DNA of 64,000 nt from Flavobacteriales bacterium (GCA_017303755.1 JAFLBS010000001.1:992001-1056000); one strand, 5' to 3'. Numbered from the stretch's first letter, positions 30,054-38,620 are shown. Made by a program: numbers and translations. Notes: generated by a model not told the origin, from the letters alone.

Positions 30054-31058
30054 TTGAAAAGGTCAATTCTACTTTTTATTCTTTTTTTCACGTTATTTTC
30101 TTGCCAACAGGACGAGCAACCCAAAATATCTTTTTACTATTGGAAAACCATTTTCAAACTTTCTTCTGACGAGAAAAAGACACTTAAAAACAATCAAGTA
30201 ACTACGATTTACATTCGTTATTTTGATATCGATTTAGAATCTAAAACACAACAACCCATTCCAAAATCACCTATTCATTTTGAAGAAAAGGCAACGGACA
30301 TTAGAGTAGTTCCAGTGATTTATTTAAAAAACAAAGTACTTCTAAAAAGTCAATTAAATACAGAAGATTTGGTAACCAAAACCCTTTCTTACATCAATCA
30401 AATCAACGTAAAAAATCAAATAACGACCGATGAAATTCAAATAGATTGCGATTGGACGTTAACATCAAAAGATCAATTTCTAAATTTTATAGAGGAAATT
30501 AAAAAGCAATCAGGTAAGAAAATTTCAGCAACAATTCGATTGCATCAAATCAAACACTACAAACAAACCGGAATTCCCAATGTCGATCAAGCGGTTTTGA
30601 TGTACTACAATATGGGGAAAATTGCTCCCGATTCTTTGAATTCAATTTATGATAAAAAAGTTGCTGACAATTACCTCAAAAGCATTGAACATTATCCAAT
30701 GAAACTCAATTTGGCTTTGCCTATTTATTCGTGGGCAATCCACATTCACCACAACAAAGTAATCGGATTAATTAGTAAAATGGATGTTCAAGATTTGAAA
30801 AAAGATTCTAATTTTGTTCAAGAAAACGACAATTTCTTCAAAGTAAAAAATTCTGTGTACAAGGCAGGAAATTTCCTTGAAAAGAACGATGTTTTAAAAA
30901 TTGAAACCATTTCTAAAAGTGATTTACTCGAAATGGCCAATGATATCAACGATCACATTCAACAAAATCCACACGAAATTATTTTCTACGATTTGGACGA
31001 ATTCAATACAAAACACTATGAAAAAGACATTTTTAAACAAGTTATTAGCCGGTTTTAG
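30054..31058 (+). CDS. Lipoprotein with a TIM-barrel-like (DUF3142-type) domain
   Basis: A 334-residue lipoprotein with a TTG start: the peptide from TTG 30054 reads as a signal peptide ending LFTLFSC, and no ATG lies upstream in frame. The body has the texture of a glycosidase-like barrel, with an Asp-rich strand DEIQIDCDWTLTS, ISATIRLHQIKHYKQ, and DQAVLMYYNMGK, similar to DUF3142 proteins, which are related to glycoside hydrolases. The catalytic role is unproven. The next gene starts 41 bp inside its 3' end, so the pair is translationally coupled. Confidence 0.65.
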   Translation: MKRSILLFILFFTLFSCQQDEQPKISFYYWKTIFKLSSDEKKTLKNNQVTTIYIRYFDIDLESKTQQPIPKSPIHFEEKATDIRVVPVIYLKNKVLLKSQLNTEDLVTKTLSYINQINVKNQITTDEIQIDCDWTLTSKDQFLNFIEEIKKQSGKKISATIRLHQIKHYKQTGIPNVDQAVLMYYNMGKIAPDSLNSIYDKKVADNYLKSIEHYPMKLNLALPIYSWAIHIHHNKVIGLISKMDVQDLKKDSNFVQENDNFFKVKNSVYKAGNFLEKNDVLKIETISKSDLLEMANDINDHIQQNPHEIIFYDLDEFNTKHYEKDIFKQVISRF

Positions 31059-33303
31059 CGCGTTTCTTTTTTTTACTTATACCATTATTTATGCCTGTGC
31101 AGGTGGTGATGATTGGAATTGGTGGGCAAGCAACAGTAATTTTACACCCGAAACTTTTGTAGATAATTCCTATTCTCCGCTGTTTTTATCTTCTGATGTT
31201 TTTTATACTCGCGGTTACTACGGATTTGATACAGCACACAACTCTCGTTTTAACGACGAAATTATTTCCGATTGGAGTACGTATGTGGCTAAAAAAATCA
31301 GCACTGAAACACTAACCTTTTTTATAACTGTTGATAGTAGTGATGTTCAACTAGCCGGAATCAACAGCTTTTTAAAATCGAATAAACCCAATGCGTTTTC
31401 CAAAAAATGGGCATCTCAATTGGATTATAAAGACAAGAAAATTAAAAAATTTGTAGAATTTTTGTCCATCGCCAAAAGCATCGAAAAAGCATCTATCGGT
31501 AGTGATTATTGGAGTTACGAACCCGAAGCAAATCAAAATAAAGTCGATACAAAAACAATAGCTCTTCTCGAAAAACGATTCAACTCTGAAACCGACGCTT
31601 TTCTAAAAAACCGCTATTGGTTTCAAACCATAAAAGCCAAATTCTACAGTGCTAATTCGCCTTCAGTACTCAATTTCTTTACTACAACCGCCAACAGTGT
31701 TCCCAAAAATACCTTGTACTATCGTGCTTTGGCCTATGTAGCCGGAATCAACTACAAACAAAAAAATTATGCACTTTCCAATTACCAATACAGTGTGGTT
31801 TTTGATAAATGTCCGAGTCTTCGTGTAGTTTCTGCCTATTGTTTTCATCCGCAAGAAACAGCCGATTGGAATCAATCACTTGCAATGGCACAATCCAATG
31901 AAGAAAAAGCAGCACTTTGGGCAGTTCAAGGCTATTACAGAAACGAAATTGAAGCCATCGAAAAAATATACGAATTGAAACCCGAAAGTGAACATCTTGA
32001 CTATTTATTGACTCGTTTAATTAATGTTCAAGAAGGAAACGGCAATCGAGATTATCAATCAACTGTACAACAAAACCGAAAAGCAACAAAAGACAGCATC
32101 AATCCAAAGGCATTTAGCGTAGTTGATCGCATCGCAAAATCAGGCAAAACTTCCAAACCCTATTTATGGAACATCGCCGCTGGATACATGCAAACATTAA
32201 ACGAAAACTTCAAACAAGCCAATGTGTATTTCGATTTGGCCGAAAAACAAATGCCCAAAACTGAATTGGCTAAAAACCAATTGCGATTGCTGCGTTTTGT
32301 GAATAATTTGAGTAGCATGGACGAACTCAACTCTAAGAACGAAGCGATTATTGTAGACGATCTAAATTGGCTCTATTTTGAACTTCCTAAAAACGATGAA
32401 AGTGAAAATGTATTTCGATTTTACAATGCATCAAGTTGGAGCAAAAAATACATTTCTACCATCTATAAATCGCAGAAAAACAAAGTTATGGGTGAATTGT
32501 TTGATCGAAACTATGATTTTTATTTAGACAATGCCGATTTAGAAGCGATGAAATCTTTTTTACACAAATCAAACAAAACCGAAATCGAACAAATTGCCTC
32601 TAAGATATACGATTTAAAATTAGACGATTTATACGAACATCAAGCAGTAATGGCAACGTTCAACGATCAGATTTCAGAGGCCATCGAATTCATGAAACAG
32701 ACCGATAGTGTAAAATACCATCAATTTCCAGGCAATCCGTTCAACGGAAACATCAAAGATTGCAACGACTGTGATTATGTAGCCAAACAAAAAAGAAAAT
32801 ACACCGAATTAGAGTTTTTAACCACCATCAAACTCATGCAAGACAACATTGCTAAAGGTGAAGACGTCTATAACAATGCGATGTTAGTTGGAAATGCATT
32901 TTACAGTATCACTCATTTTGGCAACGGAAGAAGTTTTCATGAAACTGAAATTATTGGCTACGGTTGTTGTCCTGACAGCTACAGCGACCGATACAAAGGA
33001 CTCATCACCAATTGCACCAAAGCCAAATCGTATTACCAAAAAGCGTTACTTGCCGCAACCAACGACGAACAAAAAGCCAAATGCCATTACATGCTAGCCA
33101 AATGCGAGCGTAATGAGTATTACCTAAACAAATACAAAGGAGAAGATTATTGGTGGGGTTATGATCGTGACAAGATTAATTTTAAAGCATGGAACGGTTT
33201 CAAAGCCTTGAAAAAAGACTTTTCCAAAACCAAATACTACCAAGATGTTATTCGTGAATGCGGCTATTTTGACATTTACATCAATGGTCCACGACCTGAA
33301 TAA
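31018..33303 (+). CDS. Large envelope protein of unknown function, TPR-like
   Basis: A 761-residue protein with an N-terminal hydrophobic segment (KLLAGFSAFLFFTYTIIYAC) resembling a lipoprotein signal. The mature start AGGDDWNWW is rich in Trp and Asp. The rest is largely helical with TPR-like pairs (AKFYSANSPSVLNFF, ALAYVAGINYKQKNYALS, KSYYQKALLAATNDEQKAKCHYMLAKCE). A CNDCDY and a CCPDSYSDRY segment add cysteines near residues 585 and 665. It overlaps the upstream lipoprotein gene by 41 bp, which suggests that the two proteins act together. I do not recognise the family. Confidence 0.7.
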   Translation: MKKTFLNKLLAGFSAFLFFTYTIIYACAGGDDWNWWASNSNFTPETFVDNSYSPLFLSSDVFYTRGYYGFDTAHNSRFNDEIISDWSTYVAKKISTETLTFFITVDSSDVQLAGINSFLKSNKPNAFSKKWASQLDYKDKKIKKFVEFLSIAKSIEKASIGSDYWSYEPEANQNKVDTKTIALLEKRFNSETDAFLKNRYWFQTIKAKFYSANSPSVLNFFTTTANSVPKNTLYYRALAYVAGINYKQKNYALSNYQYSVVFDKCPSLRVVSAYCFHPQETADWNQSLAMAQSNEEKAALWAVQGYYRNEIEAIEKIYELKPESEHLDYLLTRLINVQEGNGNRDYQSTVQQNRKATKDSINPKAFSVVDRIAKSGKTSKPYLWNIAAGYMQTLNENFKQANVYFDLAEKQMPKTELAKNQLRLLRFVNNLSSMDELNSKNEAIIVDDLNWLYFELPKNDESENVFRFYNASSWSKKYISTIYKSQKNKVMGELFDRNYDFYLDNADLEAMKSFLHKSNKTEIEQIASKIYDLKLDDLYEHQAVMATFNDQISEAIEFMKQTDSVKYHQFPGNPFNGNIKDCNDCDYVAKQKRKYTELEFLTTIKLMQDNIAKGEDVYNNAMLVGNAFYSITHFGNGRSFHETEIIGYGCCPDSYSDRYKGLITNCTKAKSYYQKALLAATNDEQKAKCHYMLAKCERNEYYLNKYKGEDYWWGYDRDKINFKAWNGFKALKKDFSKTKYYQDVIRECGYFDIYINGPRPE

Positions 33304-33329
33304 TCAACATTTGAAAAAAGAAGAAAATT

Positions 33330-33357
33330 AATTCGTGCTAATTGGTGAAATTCGTGT
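33330..33357 (+). repeat. Dispersed repeat family D, right arm
   Basis: AATTCGTGCTAATTGGTG followed by AAATTCGTGT, a single-arm copy. It is followed at once by GTCATTGCGAGC and GAAGCAATC, another short dispersed motif, and then family A copy 2. Confidence 0.55.
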
Positions 33358-33391
33358 CAGTGGTCATTGCGAGCTTTTAGTGAAGCAATCA

Positions 33392-33535
33392 GAAGCTATT
33401 TCCTGCCTTACACTACAAGCACTTTTCTCAAAACCCTTTTTTAATCAGTCCAAAAGTAGCTTCTTGCAGTCGCTCTTTTAGCCTGTTAAAAAATAGGTTT
33501 TGCGGAGCAGTGGCTTTCCATTTCAGTCAGGGCTA
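33392..33535 (-). repeat. Dispersed repeat family A, copy 2
   Basis: On the minus strand it starts TAGCCCTGACTGAAATGGAAA and ends AAGGCAGGAAATAGCTTC. Its middle is longer than in copy 1 and contains CCTATTTTTTAACAGGC, a piece of the CCTAACAGG motif found in the neighbouring hairpin, as if one repeat had entered another. Confidence 0.65.
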
Positions 33536-33540
33536 AAACA

Positions 33541-33570
33541 CTCCTAACAGGTTTTTATAACCTATTAGGT
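33541..33570 (-). terminator. CCTAACAGG hairpin after comF, possible terminator
   Basis: CCTAACAGGTTTTTATAACC followed by TATTAGG can fold with imperfect arms, and ends just before the comF stop codon on the minus strand. A relative, CCTAACAGGTTT-CCAAAACGGG-TTAGG, lies at 61893-61918 after accC. Confidence 0.4.
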
Positions 33571-33578
33571 TTCTACAA

Positions 33579-34259
33579 CTATTGCGACATCGCCATACAC
33601 AAAATACTTACTTTTACATTCGGAATTTTCAACAAAGCTCTACTGCAAATTTCAAGTGTAGAACCAGTGGTAATCACATCATCCACTAATAATATATGAT
33701 TGCCATTTAGCGATATGTCATTAGAAATATCAAATAGGTTTTTTGCCAATTCAGTACGTCCTAAAAGGTTCTTTTTGGTTTGGGTTTTGGTGTAGAAATT
33801 CCGAATCAATATTGATTCATCAAACGGAACATTCAAACTTTCCGACAACGCTTTTCCAAAACTACTCACTTGATTGTAACCGCGTTCTTTCAACTTTCGC
33901 GGATGCAACGGAACTGGAACAATACACGAAATGTCTTTAATAGGCTCAAATTGCTTCAATTCTTCTCCAAACCAAAATCCAATTGCTGAGCCAATTTCTT
34001 CATGACCTTTGTATTTTAGTTTGTGAATCATTTCCTGAACGCGTCCCATTTTGTGAAAATAGAACATCGCCAAGGCAAATTCAACGGGAATTTTTCCGTA
34101 AAATTTTGAAAATGCTTCGTTATTGGGGTTGAGGTAATGGTGCGTCTGCGGAATTTCATGACGGCAACGCGTACAAATTACTTTTTCGTCTTGAAGTAAA
34201 AAACCGTCGCAAGCAGCGCAAATTCTAGGATAGAACAGATTAATTAGGCTTGTAAACAT
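33579..34259 (-). CDS. comF: ComF family phosphoribosyltransferase-like protein
   Basis: A 226-residue protein of the ComF/GntX family linked to natural DNA uptake. The N-terminal zinc finger has cysteines in CAACDGF and CTRCRHE (about residues 14-34). The C-terminal type I phosphoribosyltransferase domain has the PRPP loop ILLVDDVITTGSTLE, and CIVPVPLHPRKLKERGYNQ is the usual internal motif. Cytoplasmic; in competent bacteria ComF helps single-stranded DNA handling. Divergent from glyS. Confidence 0.92.
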   Translation of the reverse strand: MFTSLINLFYPRICAACDGFLLQDEKVICTRCRHEIPQTHHYLNPNNEAFSKFYGKIPVEFALAMFYFHKMGRVQEMIHKLKYKGHEEIGSAIGFWFGEELKQFEPIKDISCIVPVPLHPRKLKERGYNQVSSFGKALSESLNVPFDESILIRNFYTKTQTKKNLLGRTELAKNLFDISNDISLNGNHILLVDDVITTGSTLEICSRALLKIPNVKVSILCMAMSQ

Positions 34260-34342
34260 ACTAAATGGCTTTGAATAGTATAAAAATAGTAAAATCTGCT
34301 TTACAAATCTTCATTTAGTTCTTTTTTTACTATCACTTTTTA

Positions 34343-34350
34343 TATTTTTG
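34343..34350 (+). promoter_or_regulatory. -7 promoter box of glyS
   Basis: TATTTTTG, eight bases before the glyS ATG, matches TAnnTTTG. The -33 TTG is not evident. The transcript would be nearly leaderless. Confidence 0.5.
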
Positions 34351-34357
34351 CACCATT

Positions 34358-35902
34358 ATGGCAAAACAAGACGATATATTTAAGAATGTAGTTTCGCATG
34401 CAAAAGAGTACGGATTTATTTTTCCGTCAAGCGAAATTTACGACGGATTAAGTGCAGTATACGATTACGCACAAAACGGTGTTGAACTTAAAAAGAACAT
34501 CCGCGAATACTGGTGGAAAGCAATGGTGCAAATGCACGAAAACATTGTCGGTCTGGACGCGGCAATTCTGATGCATCCAACTACTTGGAAAGCTTCAGGT
34601 CACGTTGATGCGTTCAACGATCCGTTAATTGATAATAAAGACAGTAAAAAAAGATACAGAGCCGACGTTTTAATTGAGGATTACGCCGAAAAATTAAACC
34701 TGAAAGCCAAAAAAGAAATCGAAAAAGCACGCGAACGTTTTGGTGACGCTTTTGACGAAGAACAATACAAAACGACCAATCCACGTGTGATGGAATACCT
34801 TGCCAAAGAGCGAGAAATTCTAGAACGTATGGGGAAATCGTTAGGTTCGGGCGATTTGGAAGACGTAAAAGCCTTAATCGAAGAGTTGGAAATTGCCGAT
34901 CCAGAAACGGGTTCACGCAATTGGACCGACGTGAAGCAATTCAACTTAATGTTCGGAACCAAACTCGGAGCTTCAGCCGAAAATGCTATGGACTTATACC
35001 TTCGTCCAGAAACGGCTCAAGGAATTTTTGTGAATTTCTTAAACGTTCAAAAAACGGGTAGAATGAAAGTGCCTTTTGGTATTGCTCAAACGGGAAAAGC
35101 GTTCCGTAACGAAATTGTAGCTCGTCAATTCATTTTCCGTATGCGTGAATTCGAACAAATGGAAATGCAATTCTTTGTTAAACCAGGCGAAGAAATGAAA
35201 TGGTACGAATACTGGAAAGAAACGCGTTTGAAATGGCATTTGTCATTAGGATTAGGTGAAAAAAATTACCGTTTCCATGACCACGAAAAATTAGCACATT
35301 ACGCCAACGCTGCGGCTGATATCGAATTTAATTTTCCATTTGGATTCAAAGAATTAGAAGGAATTCACTCAAGAACGGATTTCGATTTAAAAGCTCACGA
35401 AGAATTCTCAGGGAAGAAGCTACAGTATTTTGATAACGAAACCAATTCAAGTTACGTTCCTTATGTGGTAGAAACTTCAGTTGGTTTGGATCGTATGTTC
35501 TTAGCGGTTTTTGCTACTTCATTAAAAGAAGAAACCTTAGAAGATGGTTCAGTACGAACAGTTCTGGCTTTGCCAAGTGTTTTGGCGCCAACCAAAGCAG
35601 CGGTTTTACCTTTAGTGAAAAAAGATGGTTTACCCGAAATTGCACAAAGCATCATTGACAATTTAAAATGGGATTTCAATGTGGCGTACGACGAAAAAGA
35701 TGCTGTAGGAAGACGTTACCGCAGACAAGATGCTTTAGGAACACCATTTTGTATTACAGTTGATCACCAAACGTTGGAAGATCAAACCGTAACCATTCGT
35801 CATCGTGATTCGATGGCGCAAGACCGCGTTAAAATTTCTGATTTAAGAGGAATCATCAATGAAGAGGTTTCCATGAGAAATTGGTTGATTAGAACGAAAT
35901 AG
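34358..35902 (+). CDS. glyS: Glycine--tRNA ligase, homodimeric type
   Basis: A 514-residue class II aminoacyl-tRNA synthetase that charges tRNA-Gly. Motifs seen: FIFPSSEIYDG and VGLDAAILMHPTTWKASGH near the N-terminus, LRPETAQGIFVNF, the motif 2 strand GKAFRNEIVARQF with REFEQMEMQFF, and motif 3 VETSVGLDRMFLAVF. The anticodon-binding domain occupies about residues 405-514. This is the alpha2 (eukaryote-like) type rather than the GlyQ/GlyS tetramer. Followed by a strong terminator. Confidence 0.96.
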   Translation: MAKQDDIFKNVVSHAKEYGFIFPSSEIYDGLSAVYDYAQNGVELKKNIREYWWKAMVQMHENIVGLDAAILMHPTTWKASGHVDAFNDPLIDNKDSKKRYRADVLIEDYAEKLNLKAKKEIEKARERFGDAFDEEQYKTTNPRVMEYLAKEREILERMGKSLGSGDLEDVKALIEELEIADPETGSRNWTDVKQFNLMFGTKLGASAENAMDLYLRPETAQGIFVNFLNVQKTGRMKVPFGIAQTGKAFRNEIVARQFIFRMREFEQMEMQFFVKPGEEMKWYEYWKETRLKWHLSLGLGEKNYRFHDHEKLAHYANAAADIEFNFPFGFKELEGIHSRTDFDLKAHEEFSGKKLQYFDNETNSSYVPYVVETSVGLDRMFLAVFATSLKEETLEDGSVRTVLALPSVLAPTKAAVLPLVKKDGLPEIAQSIIDNLKWDFNVAYDEKDAVGRRYRRQDALGTPFCITVDHQTLEDQTVTIRHRDSMAQDRVKISDLRGIINEEVSMRNWLIRTK

Positions 35903-35908
35903 CCATTT

Positions 35909-36090
35909 ACACGAATTGCACGAATTTGCACGAATTCAAAGAATAAAAAAACCACTGAATTATTTCAGTGGTTTTTTGTTGTAAAGTAGTTCAGAACAAT
36001 GTACTTCTATTTGTTTCGAAAATTTTTTTATAAACCCAATACGTGTAATCTAAAGTTTAATTTTTTTGTGTAAATTCGTGCAATTCGTGT
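35909..36090. repeat. Dispersed repeat family D, full inverted element around a terminator
   Basis: The left arm ACACGAATTGCACGAATT (35909 on) and the right arm AAATTCGTGCAATTCGTGT (36072-36090) are complementary and enclose the glyS terminator. The element lies exactly between the convergent glyS and ArsR genes, its right end touching the ArsR stop codon. Confidence 0.7.
35945..35979 (+). terminator. Terminator of glyS
   Basis: AAAAAACCACTGAA pairs perfectly with TTCAGTGGTTTTTT around a short loop. Both flanks allow use from either strand. Confidence 0.88.
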
Positions 36091-36411
36091 TTAATTATCA
36101 TCTTCGCTGGGCACAATTTCGCTCAACACAAAATCTTTCACGCGTTGCCACGTTTTTTCATTGAGTGAATAGTAAATGTTGTTACCCACGTTTTTGCCTT
36201 TAATCAGCTTTACTCTTTTCAATTCCGATAAGTGTTTAGAAACTGTAGATTGAGCAAGCGGCAGCATTTCCAAAAAATCGCCACACGTGCTTTTCGGATT
36301 GCTCATCAATAACTGTATTATTTTCAATCGCGCCGGATTTCCTAAAGCTTTTAAAATATCAGCCATTTCGTTGATTCTAAAGGCAAAACCAAATGTTTTT
36401 GTAATTCCCAT
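36091..36411 (-). CDS. ArsR family transcriptional regulator
   Basis: A 106-residue winged-helix repressor. The N-terminus MGITKTFGFAFRINEMADIL resembles the MGxTKT start common in Bacteroidota ArsR proteins and supports the outer ATG at 36411. The DNA-binding part is LGNPARLKIIQLLM, then CGDFLEMLPLAQSTVSKHLSELKR and a wing GKNVGNNIYYSL. The usual metal-binding CVC in the recognition helix is absent; the lone Cys is in STCGDF. So it is probably not a classical metal sensor. No target gene is next to it. A palindrome at its start codon could be its own operator. Confidence 0.85.
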   Translation of the reverse strand: MGITKTFGFAFRINEMADILKALGNPARLKIIQLLMSNPKSTCGDFLEMLPLAQSTVSKHLSELKRVKLIKGKNVGNNIYYSLNEKTWQRVKDFVLSEIVPSEDDN

Positions 36412-36429
36412 ATCGCTATTTGTAAATAG
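36410..36429. promoter_or_regulatory. Palindrome at the ArsR start, possible operator
   Basis: CTATTTGTAAATAG (36416-36429) has perfect 6-bp arms. The longer string ATATCGCTATTT (36410-36421) recurs at 36621-36632, which suggests a repeated binding site for the ArsR protein. Confidence 0.45.
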
Positions 36430-36917
36430 TATAATAAAGTTTATTTCCAGTTAAGTATCAATAGAGAAAATTCCTCTTTGACCCACTCTAAATCCGTTAG
36501 AGCAAAAGTAGTAAAAATTAAACGCTTTCAAAACACCTGTATTTTTTTAAAAATAAAAATGTATTTACAAGTTTTAATTATTTGTATGATAGTGTTTTAG
36601 GGCAATAGTATAGATTTGCTATATCGCTATTTTACAATATAAAAAAAGTGACCGAGATTTTTTACTTTCAATTGTTCATAATTCCATCGTAATCAATTCA
36701 GTAATTCCATTACTAGTATACGATTCGAGTAATTGGTCGAGTTTTTCAATCCGTTCAACTATTTGTTGAAAAATCCACTTAACAAATGCTTTTTGTATGG
36801 GTTTATTCTTCTATTTTAGTACAGAATTCAGACAGAAATTTGTTAGTTCTCCCCAAACTACCAATAAAAAAATTAAACAAAACTCTACTACTGCTAGCCT
36901 CAAAAAAAGGATAGCAA
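36412..36917. other. 506-bp gap between ArsR and the LytTR regulator
   Basis: AT-rich. It holds the ArsR upstream region with two ATATCGCTATTT copies, an AACACCTGTATTTTTTT string that loosely resembles the direct repeats upstream of the repeat-peptide gene, and a short open stretch on the minus strand (36676-36810) that may be a gene remnant. No complete gene, tRNA or other RNA was seen. Confidence 0.6.
36676..36810 (-). pseudogene. Possible C-terminal gene fragment
   Basis: On the minus strand this 45-codon stretch between two stops reads like protein: KNKPIQKAFVKWIFQQ, then IVERIEKLDQLLESYTSNG and ITELITMEL before TGA. It has no ATG at its 5' end. The composition is amphipathic helical and unlike random AT-rich translation, so it may be the tail of a decayed gene. 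The family is not recognised. Confidence 0.25.
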
Positions 36918-37886
36918 TTGAATAGAAATTTTACTTTTGTAATAATTGACGACAATCAAAACACGGTTTTGAAGACTAAGGCTATAGCTGAAAGTTTTCA
37001 AAACTTTTCTTGTGTTGGAACCGCTACAAATTACGAAGATGGAATGGATTGCGTTCTTGAAAAAAATCCAGCTTTCATTTTTTTAGAAGTCAATCCAGAA
37101 GACAAAGATTCTAATTTATCTTTAGGATTTATCAACGAATTGTACCGCTATTTTCCGGTTATTCCAAAGGTTATCATCACTTCCCGTAATAGTGATTCGG
37201 CTTTCGATGCAATTAAACATGGCGTTTATGATTATTTGATTAAACCCGTTGAACAGAAAGAATTTCGTAAAACCATTGCGCGTTTGAATCGCGATTTTAA
37301 TGCGGTTTCGCCAATAGTTTCTGCTATTAGTTCGGAAAAAGAAGTTGAAACTGAAATTGAAGAACCCATTTCCAATTTCGATAATGAAGAAACGACCGAC
37401 CATGTAATTATTGAACCAAGCGAAATAGTATCTGACGAAGCCACCGATTTAGAAGAAAAATTGGATGTTATTCCGCTGAACGCTGAAGAGAAAAATAATT
37501 CTGATGTAACATTTTCCAATGTCAATTCAAAGGATAAACCATTAACTATTTGTGTAAAATCGTATGGAGATTACCGATACATCAACGCGAATGATGTGTG
37601 TTATCTTCAGGCGGATAATAACTCAACCGACATTCACTTAGCGAGTGGCGAAATGATTACGGCATTTAAAACGTTGAAGCATTTTGAAAGTGTGTTGAAA
37701 TATCCTTTTGTACGTATTCACAACAGTTATATTGTCAATATTGAATATGTTTCCCGAATCCACACTGGAAACGCCGTTTGTCACATCAAAGACACAACAA
37801 CCAAACTTCCGTTTTCAAAATCTTACAAAGAAAACATTGATGCCATCATCAACACTATTGCATCAGGAAATTACTTAGAGATTTAA
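36918..37886 (+). CDS. LytTR response regulator with Glu at the phosphoacceptor site
   Basis: A 322-residue regulator. A receiver-like domain (1-125) keeps the acidic pair D11-D12, T88 in VIITSR and K109 in YLIKP, at the same positions as in CheY, but the phosphoacceptor aspartate is E57 (FIFLEVNPED). Residues about 130-205 form an acidic linker. The C-terminal LytTR DNA-binding domain (about 210-322) shows YRYINANDVCYLQADNNST, TAFKTLKHFE and FVRIHNSYIVNIEYV. The start is TTG at 36918; the first receiver strand requires it. A Glu here often mimics phosphorylation, so activity independent of a kinase is inferred. Confidence 0.85.
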   Translation: MNRNFTFVIIDDNQNTVLKTKAIAESFQNFSCVGTATNYEDGMDCVLEKNPAFIFLEVNPEDKDSNLSLGFINELYRYFPVIPKVIITSRNSDSAFDAIKHGVYDYLIKPVEQKEFRKTIARLNRDFNAVSPIVSAISSEKEVETEIEEPISNFDNEETTDHVIIEPSEIVSDEATDLEEKLDVIPLNAEEKNNSDVTFSNVNSKDKPLTICVKSYGDYRYINANDVCYLQADNNSTDIHLASGEMITAFKTLKHFESVLKYPFVRIHNSYIVNIEYVSRIHTGNAVCHIKDTTTKLPFSKSYKENIDAIINTIASGNYLEI

Positions 37887-37903
37887 AAGCTATTGTTTTT
37901 TTG

Positions 37904-37927
37904 CTAATTTTATACTTCTAAAATTAG
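37904..37927. promoter_or_regulatory. Perfect inverted repeat before the first NarL-like regulator
   Basis: CTAATTTTA and TAAAATTAG, 9-bp arms with a 6-base loop, end five bases before the ATG at 37932. Such a site could be an operator or an mRNA hairpin hiding the start. Confidence 0.5.
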
Positions 37928-37931
37928 TTAT

Positions 37932-38594
37932 ATGCACGTAAATCTATTAATTGTCGACGACCACATGCCCATTATTGAAGGATACAAATCGATTTTATCG
38001 TTTAACAAATCCGGATACATTATTAACGCCACTGCTGCGAATTGTTTAGAATCTGCCTACAAAATCCTCACTGATCCCAACCGGAAAACACAATTTGATG
38101 CCGTTTTAGTTGATTTTACATTGCCTGAATATCTTGAAAAAGGGCTTAAAACGGGCGAAGATTTGATTCCAGTTGTTCGCCACTATTCGCCTCAATCCAA
38201 AGTAGTAATGCTTACTTCGCATTCTGAAACTATACTTCTTTATAGAATATTAAACGAGAGTAAACCAGAAGGACTTTTAGTAAAAAGCGATTTTACTTCA
38301 GAAGAGTTTTTAGTTGCTTTTGATATATTGATGAGTGGCGAGAATTACTATACTTCTACAGTGTTGCGATGCAAAAAAGAAATGGTTATTGGGAATAAAA
38401 TTTTTGATCACTATAATCGTCAAATCATTTATCTGCTCTCTCAAGGCGTTAAAACCAAAAACATACAAGAGGAACTTCACCTCTCAAAAAGCGCCATAGA
38501 CAAGCGAAAATCGATGATTAAAGACTTATTAGGAATTGATAAAGGAAGCGACGAAGACATTCTAAGAGAAGCTCGAAAACAAGGATTGATCTGA
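37932..38594 (+). CDS. NarL-like response regulator (paralogue 1)
   Basis: A 220-residue regulator. The receiver domain has D9-D10 in LLIVDDHMPIIEGY, the phosphoacceptor D61 in AVLVDFTLP, Ser/Thr in MLTSHS and Lys in LLVKSD. The C-terminal part, about residues 145-220 (RQIIYLLSQGVKTKNIQEEL, then HLSKSAIDKRKSMIKDLL), is a divergent LuxR-type helix-turn-helix. It is a paralogue of the regulator at 45142 and probably the partner of the histidine kinase at 40022, which lies 1.4 kb downstream. Confidence 0.88.
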   Translation: MHVNLLIVDDHMPIIEGYKSILSFNKSGYIINATAANCLESAYKILTDPNRKTQFDAVLVDFTLPEYLEKGLKTGEDLIPVVRHYSPQSKVVMLTSHSETILLYRILNESKPEGLLVKSDFTSEEFLVAFDILMSGENYYTSTVLRCKKEMVIGNKIFDHYNRQIIYLLSQGVKTKNIQEELHLSKSAIDKRKSMIKDLLGIDKGSDEDILREARKQGLI

Positions 38595-38598
38595 GTTT

Positions 38599-38620
38599 AA
38601 AAATACACTTTTTGCTTACC
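38599..38620. repeat. Half copy of the GTACAC operator-like motif
   Basis: AAAAATACACTTTTTG followed by CTTACC. It is nearly the same as the palindromic site at 39375-39398, and lies 55 bp before the 46-residue gene. Confidence 0.4.
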
